A stretch of DNA of 11,010 bases from an uncultured Clostridia bacterium (GTDB lineage Bacteria; Bacillota; Clostridia; Christensenellales; CAG-917): positions 1-11,010 of the forward strand of contig CAMWIB010000024.1 in the NCBI GenBank assembly GCA_947174215.1, read 5' to 3'. The position numbers and the translations under genes were made by a program. Below the pieces are notes generated by a model, which saw only the letters and a program-made list of their open reading frames with translations, was not told where the DNA came from and did not search any database. Position 1 is the first letter of the stretch, and every line of letters starts with the position of its first letter. Below, one piece after another: positions 1 through 5,493 of the stretch.

Positions 1-1325
1 TGCATATACTTTCCGACCACATCCCGACTTTGAGATGGGAAATAAAATATCACATGTTCCGATTTCGGCAAGAAATCTCTTGGATCAACGCTGTTTCCAG
101 TCCCACCCCAAAGTTCACCATCTACCAATATTTCAAAATGGAAATAGCTATGCTCATGTTGTTCACATTTGCTTCCTAAATCTTCCGAAACATATCCTAT
201 CAGTTGCCCTTTCTTTACCTCCGAATACTTCCTCAAATCCTCAATCAAAGTAATTCCCTCAAATCTCGCTTCAAGGTCTATATCCATGTGTTCGATTGCA
301 ACATACACACCCTCCCAGATATCTCTTCCAGTGTTCCTTATAATCCCGTCAAACGGCGCATATATCTCGTCACCGATTTCCGCAGCAAAATCCATGCCTT
401 GGTGTATATCTGAAAATTGTCCGTTCTTATAAACTATATCATTATATCCAGCTATAACCTCTCTGCTGTTTGATGGATATACATATTCCGATTCGGGTTC
501 AGGATCAGAAGGTTTCTCAATAGGCGGTTCCGGTTCCTTGGACTCATCGGGTTTTTCAGGTTCCACATCCGTATCGCCGTTGTCCCCTGATGACGGCTTG
601 TTTGTGTTATCGTTGGTTTCGTTACCATCGCCCTGCGAAGGATTTTGTTCAAAGCCATTATTATCTGACGGATTCAAATTTCCACTTGTTTGACTGCTAT
701 TATCTCCTCCTGTAGGAATATCGTTAACTTTTAAGCCCAATGTCAACCCCCAAATACAGCCAATAATAATTATGGCTACAATAGCGATTGCAATAACGGT
801 GACTTTCCTGCGCTTATTTGATACAACTGCTGTTGTTTTACCGCTATTATTAACTACAGCGAGCCTTGTTTCTACAGGTGTAGAAAAATTAGAATCCCCC
901 AGCAACTGTGCAGTTGAAACACCGTAAAGCTTTGCAAGCTCAACCAAGGTCTCGGCGGATGCAAGTTTGCCAGACTCCCATTTGCTCACGGTTTGTGAAC
1001 TTACAAAAAGTTGTTTTCCAACGTCTGACTGCGACCAATTATTCTTTAAGCGCAACGCCTTTATATTCTCGCCTAACTTATTCGCATCAAAATCTTCTGG
1101 CGGCAATTCAATTTTACCGTCGAACTTTTGTGCCGCAATACACTCTTCTATGCTGACTTCATAAATATTACAAAGCTTGCACAGCATATCCAAAGACGGC
1201 ATACCTTTATCATTTTCCCATTTGCTCAAAACAGGTGAAACGATATTAAGTTTCTCCGCCACTTGCTCTTGTGTAATTCCCTTGCTTTTGCGTATATATC
1301 TTATAAATGTACCGAAACTTTCCAT
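1..1325 (-). CDS. Double XRE-HTH, single-pass membrane protein with extracellular M23 (LytM) domain; 3' end outside window
   Basis: This frame is open from an ATG at 1325 to the window edge, giving 441 visible residues and no stop. A good Shine-Dalgarno site (AGGAG, 5 bases before the ATG) fixes the start. Residues 4-62 and 82-141 are two XRE/Cro-type helix-turn-helix domains, each with the typical S-KWE segment (SKWENDKG, SKWESGK). A KRRK stop at 171-174 precedes a hydrophobic span at 175-198, which predicts the N terminus inside the cell and the C terminus outside. An Asn/Ser then Pro/Glu/Asp-rich linker runs to about 280. Residues 290-420 resemble an M23 metallopeptidase: HQGMD (H308, D312), IEHMD (H346) and YFHFE (H396) match the zinc-binding and active-site positions, but the first His of the usual HLH motif is Tyr394. 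I infer a membrane-bound regulator that may sense or bind the cell wall. M23 catalysis is uncertain. The precise target is not visible. Confidence 0.85.
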   Translation of the reverse strand, partial: MESFGTFIRYIRKSKGITQEQVAEKLNIVSPVLSKWENDKGMPSLDMLCKLCNIYEVSIEECIAAQKFDGKIELPPEDFDANKLGENIKALRLKNNWSQSDVGKQLFVSSQTVSKWESGKLASAETLVELAKLYGVSTAQLLGDSNFSTPVETRLAVVNNSGKTTAVVSNKRRKVTVIAIAIVAIIIIGCIWGLTLGLKVNDIPTGGDNSSQTSGNLNPSDNNGFEQNPSQGDGNETNDNTNKPSSGDNGDTDVEPEKPDESKEPEPPIEKPSDPEPESEYVYPSNSREVIAGYNDIVYKNGQFSDIHQGMDFAAEIGDEIYAPFDGIIRNTGRDIWEGVYVAIEHMDIDLEARFEGITLIEDLRKYSEVKKGQLIGYVSEDLGSKCEQHEHSYFHFEILVDGELWGGTGNSVDPRDFLPKSEHVIFYFPSQSRDVVGKYM

Positions 1326-1358
1326 TTGTACTCCTACTGACTAATTATGTCACTTAAA

Positions 1359-1387
1359 ATAATAGCATAAAAGAAACTTAAGCGCAA
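1359..1387 (-). promoter_or_regulatory. Predicted sigma-A promoter of the HTH-M23 gene
   Basis: Reading the minus strand, TTGCGC (1382-1387) and TATTAT (1359-1364) are separated by 17 bases and lie 34 bases before the ATG at 1325. A second A+T-rich hexamer (TATAAT) occurs a little further upstream near 1395-1402, so the exact start of transcription is uncertain. Confidence 0.5.
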
Positions 1388-1487
1388 AGTGCTAAATTAT
1401 AGCAAAATTGCACCTACGAAATGCGCCATTTGATAGTCCAAAGACTTGTACCAAAACTGCACCAAAATTTTTTATTTAGTCGTTAGA

Positions 1488-1544
1488 CGTGTGCTTGTCT
1501 TGAAACGAGTGCGTGCGCATGCGCGCACGCACGACAAGCACACG
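1488..1544. repeat. Large asymmetric hairpin (12-bp outer stem, 10-bp inner stem)
   Basis: CGTGTGCTTGTC (1488-1499) is the exact reverse complement of GACAAGCACACG (1533-1544). Inside it, GTGCGTGCGC (1509-1518) is the exact reverse complement of GCGCACGCAC (1523-1532), around an ATGC loop. The two stems are contiguous on the right arm, but the left arm carries 9 unpaired bases (1500-1508). It is very G+C rich within A+T-rich flanks. There is no T-tract, so it is not a standard terminator. Function unknown. Confidence 0.75.
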
Positions 1545-1583
1545 CCAACTGAACTGAAAATAAAAAACTCAAATCTAGAATAT

Positions 1584-1644
1584 AGAGCAAAACGAGAGGC
1601 TTGCGCTATCCCGCTTGCAAGCTCTCTCGCTAATGTTTTGCTCT
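1584..1644. repeat. Second asymmetric hairpin
   Basis: AGAGCAAAAC (1584-1593) is the exact reverse complement of GTTTTGCTCT (1635-1644). Within it, GAGAG (1594-1598) pairs with CTCTC (1624-1628) and GCTTGC (1599-1604) pairs with GCAAGC (1617-1622), with one bulged base at 1623. The six bases 1629-1634 are unpaired on the right arm only. The overall plan, an outer stem, one-sided bulge and inner stem, mirrors the hairpin 40 bases to its left, with the bulge on the opposite side. On the plus strand a T-rich but interrupted run follows, so weak terminator activity is possible. Confidence 0.65.
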
Positions 1645-1645
1645 T

Positions 1646-1762
1646 TCAAATTTCTTTTTCTTTGAGCAGTTTTTTTAATTCCATTGTCAGTTTAATCAGT
1701 TTTCTTCCCTGTGTATCTGCATATTTCCTTGTAAATCTTTTCGCTATGTTATAAAGCGGGTG
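1646..1762 (-). pseudogene. Possible C-terminal remnant of a decayed gene
   Basis: On the minus strand, 38 codons (from HPLYNIAKRF to KKLLKEKEI) end in TGA at 1646. The peptide is basic, helical and protein-like, unlike random A+T-rich translation, but a TAG lies immediately before it (1763-1765) and no start codon with a ribosome site is present. A neighbouring frame just upstream reads IYGRWNKEEIAPAL before stopping, which fits a single gene broken by a frameshift near 1755-1765. I do not recognise the family. It may simply be chance. Confidence 0.3.
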
Positions 1763-1894
1763 CTATTTCTTCCTTATTCCAACGACCATAAATCTCCAAA
1801 CACCTCCAACTAACCATCATTTACCTTCCCAAATCTTACAAATTACCTCCATAACTACCAATTCACATACTCGCTTCTTACATTATTTTTTGTG

Positions 1895-1909
1895 TATGAT
1901 TTTATCATA
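1895..1909. repeat. Short perfect palindrome, possible operator
   Basis: TATGAT (1895-1900) and ATCATA (1904-1909) form a perfect 6-bp inverted repeat around TTT. Size and spacing fit an HTH-repressor operator, and an XRE-type protein is encoded nearby on the left. The link is inference; short A+T-rich palindromes also arise by chance. Confidence 0.3.
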
Positions 1910-2134
1910 ACAAATCTGCTTTGGCTAAAACTGGTCAACGATGTATCAAAATAGGTAAAGTCCATAAGTGGCAACTGTTACTCGTAATGTTATATCGTAT
2001 TTACGTTGAGTTTATGTTGTAGCAATGTTGGATTTACATCGGGTATTTGTTGGGATTACGTTTGGTTTAGTTCCTTGTATCGGCAAACTGGATTTGTTAC
2101 CATCACATCACGAAAACAAAACACGAGGTTATAA

Positions 2135-2284
2135 ATGAAACAGACAAATCAAATGCAAATCGAGATTATAAACGATGTTAGTTTAGAGTCTATAAGCGAA
2201 AGTGAGCGACGCTTATTCTATATCACTTTGCTGACTCGTATTCTCGAATTGCACAAACAAAATCTAATAAACAATGAGGAGTAG
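2135..2284 (+). CDS. Small protein of 49 residues upstream of the recombinase
   Basis: ATG at 2135 is preceded by GAGG (2125-2128) with 6 bases between, a normal Shine-Dalgarno arrangement, and the frame ends in TAG at 2284. The product begins MKQTNQMQIE and continues with SLESISESERRLFYITLLTR, a pattern of charged and hydrophobic residues that predicts an amphipathic helix. It has no signal peptide, membrane segment or cysteine motif. I do not recognise the family. Small acidic helical proteins are common next to recombinase genes of clostridial mobile elements, and some such proteins (recombination directionality factors) control serine integrases, but nothing in the sequence proves that role. 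It is oriented like the recombinase and separated from it by a long structured element (2290-2441). The ribosome site, protein-like composition and placement support it being real. Confidence 0.6.
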   Translation: MKQTNQMQIEIINDVSLESISESERRLFYITLLTRILELHKQNLINNEE

Positions 2285-2289
2285 TTTTC

Positions 2290-2441
2290 TTTGTCTTTCC
2301 TGTCGGGAGCGTAAACGAAATCGCTCTTGCCGTCAAGGGTAAATGCATTGCTGTCTGCAACCCTTGACGACAAGTTGTGCAGATAAGCAATGATATGCAA
2401 ACTAAGCGTTTCCGTTTAACCGCTTCCCGTCGAAAGACAAA
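2290..2441 (+). other. Long imperfect hairpin between the small ORF and the recombinase (structured leader or recombination site)
   Basis: The two ends can pair: TTTGTCTTTC (2290-2299) with GAAAGACAAA (2432-2441), then GTCGGGAGCG (2302-2311) with CGCTTCCCGT (2421-2430) apart from one mismatch, then TAAACG-AAA-CGC on the left with the matching segment at about 2406-2419. An inner stem of 15 bp with one mismatch joins 2326-2340 and 2360-2374 (core CGTCAAGGGT with ACCCTTGACG). About 30 bases on the right arm, near 2375-2405, have no partner. The recombinase start is 30 bases downstream, so the element would lie in its transcript leader. It could be a regulatory RNA, an attenuator or part of the attachment site. 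No T-tract is seen. Confidence 0.55.
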
Positions 2442-2471
2442 CTAAAATCAAAGGAGCAAACAAAACAAGCA

Positions 2472-3974
2472 ATGAAAAAGGCAGTAATCTATGCAAGATA
2501 TTCCAGTGACAGCCAGTCCGAGCAGTCTATCGAAGGTCAGCTTCACGTTTGTGAGGAATACGCTAAGTCTCACGATATCATAATACTCAACACCTACATA
2601 GACAGAGCGATGACAGGAACAAACGACAACCGCCCCGACTTTCAGCGTATGCTTAAAGACAGTAGCCGTCGTGAATGGGATTACGTGCTTGTATACAAGT
2701 TAGATAGATTTTCTCGCAATAAGTATGAAACGGCTATGCACAAGAAAACTCTGAAAGACAATGGCATAAAAGTTATTTCCGCTATGGAGTATATCCCAGA
2801 CAGCCCAGAAGCGATTATCCTTGAAAGTATGCTTGAAGGCATGGCGGAATATTACTCTGCCGAACTCTCTCAAAAGGTTAAGCGTGGTATGCGAGAAACG
2901 AGAATGAAAGGACTTTATCAAGGCGGTGGCGTTCCGTATGGGTATAAAGTAGAAAACCGCAAAATTGTTATCAATGAAAACACTGCTGAAATCGTCCGAT
3001 ACATATATGAGCAATACTCAATAGGTGTATGTGTTAGAGAAATCATTGCGGGTTTAACAAATCGAGGGATATTGTATAAAGGCAAGCCGTTTGCCAGTCA
3101 CACAGTTTATGGGATTTTAGCAAACGAAAAGTATTCCGGCATATACAAACACGAAGACGAAGTTATAGATAATATGTACCCTGCTCTGATACCGCAAGAT
3201 ATATACAATAAAGTCCGTGCAATCGTTGAAAAGAACAAATACGGAAAACACAGCGTAAAAGCAGATTACCTATTAAGACAAAAGATAAAATGCGGGTACT
3301 GTGGAGAGTCAATTAACGGCGAAAGCGGAACGACAAAGCGAGGTGAGAAAATTTATTACTATAAATGCAACGGCAGAAAGATGCATAGAACTGACTGCAC
3401 TAAATCCGTTATCCGTAAAGATGTTTTAGAAGAGTTAGTAATAAATACCGTGATTGGTGAATTGAGTAAACCTGAGATTAAAGACAAGATCGTGAATGAG
3501 CTGCTTAAACGACAAGAATCACAGCTATCATCTAATACCGAACTAAGTCTCTTAACCAAACAGCAAAAGCAAATTGAAACCGCATTAACCAATCTTGTAT
3601 CCGCCATTGAGCAAGGGATAATATCCGCCACTACAAACAAGCGACTGCAAGAGTTAGAACAACAACAGGCAGAACTAGAACGACAAATATTGATTGAAAA
3701 AAGCAAAACAGTTGTCAAACTATCCAAGCAAGATATACTCGCCTACTATGAGCAAGCATTAAGATTAGAACCTAAACTGCTCATTAACTTTTTGATAAAA
3801 GAAATAGTTTTGTACGATGACAAAATAGAGATATATTTCAACAGCCCCATTACAACAAGTCCGAATGAAAATTCGGGCTTTTCTTTTTACTGCAAAACCA
3901 CAACCATAATCCAAAACTGGATTTGCAAAGATAAACCTTATACGCAAAAAATAAAAATAATATTTACAATTTAA
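2472..3974 (+). CDS. Large serine recombinase (site-specific integrase/transposase)
   Basis: The 500-residue product has the full layout of a large serine recombinase, which cuts and rejoins DNA through a phosphoserine link. Residues 3-145 are the resolvase catalytic domain: YARYSS with the likely nucleophile Ser11 and conserved Arg9, and KLDRFSR (76-82). Residues about 157-255 are the recombinase domain. A zinc ribbon follows with C274, C277, C299 and C309, then a coiled coil (about 340-410) and a C-terminal beta segment (IEIYF). Length and domain order are normal, so it looks intact. The ATG at 2472 is the only sensible start, because no other start codon lies in frame after the Shine-Dalgarno site AGGAG (2452-2456). 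The 15-base spacing is unusually long and may lower translation. It most likely moves the surrounding element. Target site and element ends cannot be seen. Confidence 0.93.
   Translation: MKKAVIYARYSSDSQSEQSIEGQLHVCEEYAKSHDIIILNTYIDRAMTGTNDNRPDFQRMLKDSSRREWDYVLVYKLDRFSRNKYETAMHKKTLKDNGIKVISAMEYIPDSPEAIILESMLEGMAEYYSAELSQKVKRGMRETRMKGLYQGGGVPYGYKVENRKIVINENTAEIVRYIYEQYSIGVCVREIIAGLTNRGILYKGKPFASHTVYGILANEKYSGIYKHEDEVIDNMYPALIPQDIYNKVRAIVEKNKYGKHSVKADYLLRQKIKCGYCGESINGESGTTKRGEKIYYYKCNGRKMHRTDCTKSVIRKDVLEELVINTVIGELSKPEIKDKIVNELLKRQESQLSSNTELSLLTKQQKQIETALTNLVSAIEQGIISATTNKRLQELEQQQAELERQILIEKSKTVVKLSKQDILAYYEQALRLEPKLLINFLIKEIVLYDDKIEIYFNSPITTSPNENSGFSFYCKTTTIIQNWICKDKPYTQKIKIIFTI
3857..3887 (+). 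terminator. Intrinsic terminator inside the 3' end of the recombinase gene
   Basis: AAGTCCGAAT (3857-3866) pairs with ATTCGGGCTT (3871-3880), a 10-bp stem with one G-U pair and a four-base loop, followed by TTCTTTTT, so the T-rich run spans about 3879-3887. By form this is a rho-independent terminator, yet it lies 29 codons before the recombinase stop codon and encodes part of NENSGFSFY. It may act as the gene's terminator when translation lags, or may have been captured when the reading frame was extended. Confidence 0.6.
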
Positions 3975-4003
3975 TTATTTAGATTGAGTCAATATTAAAA
4001 TAA

Positions 4004-4552
4004 TCACTTGTTCTGTTTAAAAAATTTTAAGGCCTTTTTCCTGTAATCCATAAGATTCTTTAAGACTGCCATCGAATGTTCAAAAAGAATATCCATGGCA
4101 CTATCTATGCATATTTTCATTTGCTCTATAATCTCATTTTTAATAATATCTTGGAAATCAGCTAAATAAATATTATTTCTTTTATCACACGGATATCTAA
4201 AAGCAAATGAGAAATCTTTAGTCCCCAATAGCGATTGAATTTTTTCAATTTGTAATACAAATTGATTGTATTCCTCGCTTGTAATTCCCAATGATAAAAA
4301 TTCATGCTCTGTTTGTTTATCTTTAATTAAAGCTATAACATCATGTTTTCCAATTTCAAATCCCTCTACAGTCCAATTCTCAATATATCCATCATAATTT
4401 AAGATACAAAACTTTATAATCAATTCTAACAAATTACTAAAAACTATCCCTATACCATAGAAATTATCAATTTTATCCCCATTATATAGGTCATAAAAAC
4501 TACTTGAATAACTTTGAATATAGTCAAGATATTTTTCATATAAATCGCTCAT
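4004..4552 (-). CDS. Uncharacterised protein, possibly HEPN-like
   Basis: The 182-residue product starts at ATG 4552 with AGGTG five bases upstream. It is mostly helical, cytoplasmic and A+T-rich in codon use, with no signal peptide or long hydrophobic span. Three features recall HEPN-type proteins, helical nucleotide-binding or RNase domains common in toxin-antitoxin and phage-defence systems: a buried helix LLELIIKFCIL (41-51), GKHD (68-71) where HEPN proteins often have HD after this helix, and FAFRYPCDK (116-124). The classical R-x4-6-H catalytic motif is not evident, so nuclease activity should not be assumed. It converges on the recombinase gene with only 29 bases between the stop codons and has no partner gene on its own strand, so it may be cargo of the element. 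The family assignment is a resemblance only. Confidence 0.8.
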   Translation of the reverse strand: MSDLYEKYLDYIQSYSSSFYDLYNGDKIDNFYGIGIVFSNLLELIIKFCILNYDGYIENWTVEGFEIGKHDVIALIKDKQTEHEFLSLGITSEEYNQFVLQIEKIQSLLGTKDFSFAFRYPCDKRNNIYLADFQDIIKNEIIEQMKICIDSAMDILFEHSMAVLKNLMDYRKKALKFFKQNK

Positions 4553-4627
4553 ACTTTCACCTATGTATATCGTTATGAGTATATAATTATATCAAATGTA
4601 TTTGCCAAATCAATCATAAATTCAATG

Positions 4628-4675
4628 ATAAAAACAAAACGACCTAACTCGAACAAGTATTCGAATTAGGTCGTT
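4628..4675 (-). terminator. Intrinsic terminator of the tRNA-Leu gene
   Basis: Bases 4638-4653 and 4660-4675 form a 16-bp stem with one G-U pair and a six-base loop. On the minus strand it starts two bases after the encoded CCA of the tRNA and is followed by TTTTGTTTTT. There is no matching T-tract on the plus strand, so it serves the tRNA. Confidence 0.85.
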
Positions 4676-4677
4676 CG

Positions 4678-4765
4678 TGGTGCCGGTGGTCGGACTCGAA
4701 CCGACACGGATGATTAGTCCACAGGATTTTGAGTCCAGCGCGTCTGCCAGTTTCACCACACCGGC
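4678..4765 (-). tRNA. tRNA-Leu (anticodon CAA), CCA encoded
   Basis: On the minus strand the gene begins GCCGGTG (pairing with CACCGGC near the 3' end), has the D-loop segment GGCAGACGC, the anticodon loop CTCAAAA giving anticodon CAA (reads UUG), a long variable arm typical of class II leucine tRNA, and the T arm GTCGG-TTCGAGT-CCGAC. Discriminator A is followed by encoded CCA (4678-4680). One oddity is a U-U mismatch at the second pair of the anticodon stem (CTGGA against TCCTG). All other stems close well, so the gene is probably functional. Confidence 0.95.
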
Positions 4766-4773
4766 GCACATCA

Positions 4774-4802
4774 AATATAACATATTATAAAACTTCTTGC
4801 AA
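4774..4802 (-). promoter_or_regulatory. Predicted promoter of tRNA-Leu
   Basis: On the minus strand TTGCAA (4797-4802) and TATATT (4774-4779) are 17 bases apart, and the -10 element ends 8 bases before the first tRNA base. Spacing and position fit a sigma-A promoter that starts at or near the mature 5' end. Confidence 0.65.
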
Positions 4803-4864
4803 CTGATTTATCCCAATTTGCTAAATTTGCATTTATTGCCATCAACCGTAGTCGCAAGCGCTAA

Positions 4865-5281
4865 TCAATCGGCGCTGTCGCATTGCTCTAAAACATACAT
4901 ATCGATATCAACCACGGTGCGCGTTTCGTGACAAAAATCAATTATATCCAAATCTAATCCAAGTATAGGAACAGACTCGCCTACGTGTATTTCGGGGACT
5001 ACCTCAATATAGAAATCAACTGCGTATTTATCCTTTATATGTTTTAGCAATTCAATTTTGTCGAGCAGTGGCGAAATGGTTTTCCTTATCTGCTCGTTGA
5101 CGTTTACGTTGTACTCATTGCATCTACCAAAATTCCAAGTCGAGCAAGAATATACGCCGTTTCCGCGCGCTCTGCTCTCGCCCTCTTTATGACTTTCAAA
5201 CGGGTGAAGTCCGAGAATCTCCGTTATGTCATCAGGCTCAAAGTTGCCTTTAATTGAAAAGTACGTATAGCACGTATTCAT
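4865..5281 (-). CDS. DUF4279 domain-containing protein
   Basis: The protein starts MNTCYTYFSIKGNFEPDDI and contains TEILGLHP, then a Trp-centred STWNFG segment, then a helical LLDKIELLKHIKDKY stretch. This is the order of conserved features of DUF4279 (Pfam PF14106), a small soluble domain of unknown function in bacteria. I chose ATG 5281 (138 residues) because AGTAGG lies 6 bases upstream and family members begin right before the YFSI strand. A GTG at 5296 would add five residues. The stop is TGA at 4865. It is a single-gene unit with its own promoter upstream and no visible terminator before the tRNA promoter, so some read-through into tRNA-Leu is possible. Cellular role unknown. Confidence 0.85.
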   Translation of the reverse strand: MNTCYTYFSIKGNFEPDDITEILGLHPFESHKEGESRARGNGVYSCSTWNFGRCNEYNVNVNEQIRKTISPLLDKIELLKHIKDKYAVDFYIEVVPEIHVGESVPILGLDLDIIDFCHETRTVVDIDMYVLEQCDSAD

Positions 5282-5367
5282 ATTTAACCTACTCACATAT
5301 TGCTTGCCTATTACAGTCGCTTTTCAATCGCCGCTGTCAATGCAAGATTTAGCCTTATACGGATAAT

Positions 5368-5395
5368 ATTATAACAATATTTCACTCGCGGTAAA
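5368..5395 (-). promoter_or_regulatory. Predicted promoter of the DUF4279 gene, overlapping a small hairpin
   Basis: On the minus strand TTTACC (5390-5395) and a consensus TATAAT (5368-5373) are 16 bases apart, about 85 bases upstream of the chosen start. The -35 region lies in a 7-bp G+C-rich inverted repeat (CTCGCGG 5385-5391 with CCGCGAG 5399-5405), which could be an operator or the remnant of a terminator. Confidence 0.45.
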
Positions 5396-5443
5396 TCGCC
5401 GCGAGCTGTCATAAAATTTGTGATTGCCGTCTTCGCTATAAAT

Positions 5444-5475
5444 AAGCCGTGACATAATAAATTATGCCACGGCTT
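5444..5475 (-). terminator. Stem-loop terminator after the PAP2 gene
   Basis: AAGCCGTGACATAAT (5444-5458) pairs with ATTATGCCACGGCTT (5461-5475), 15 bp with one G-U pair on the minus-strand RNA. It begins 18 bases after the PAP2 stop codon. The following T-tract is short and interrupted (CTTATTTATAG), so termination may be partial. Confidence 0.6.
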
Positions 5476-5493
5476 GATTTGAACTATTGTAAG

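Larger units (their letters stand above)
1326..2134. other. 809-base stretch without an intact gene
   Basis: No convincing full-length coding region is present on either strand. The stretch holds the promoter of the leftward HTH-M23 gene, two large hairpins (1488-1544 and 1584-1644), the apparent tail of a decayed minus-strand gene (1646-1762), a short perfect palindrome (1895-1909) and weak 21-base direct repeats (near 1999 and 2032). The open frame at 1446-1754 on the plus strand runs straight through both hairpins and has no protein-like character, so it is not called. This mix is typical of a control or recombination region of a mobile element, but that role is inference. Confidence 0.6.

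Noticed and set aside
452..658. 68-codon minus-strand frame over the linker of the HTH-M23 gene
   Set aside because: It overlaps the real gene on the same strand in another frame and has no ribosome site or protein-like pattern.
1482..1544. Integron attC site (GTTAGAC next to a bulged hairpin)
   Set aside because: GTTAGAC fits the GTTRRRY core but lies at the left end, where an attC site should have RYYYAAC, and the right arm lacks the matching core. The polarity is wrong and no integron integrase is present.
2290..2441. Retron-type non-coding RNA
   Set aside because: A long fold-back RNA is present, but there is no reverse transcriptase gene in the window; the adjacent enzyme is a serine recombinase.
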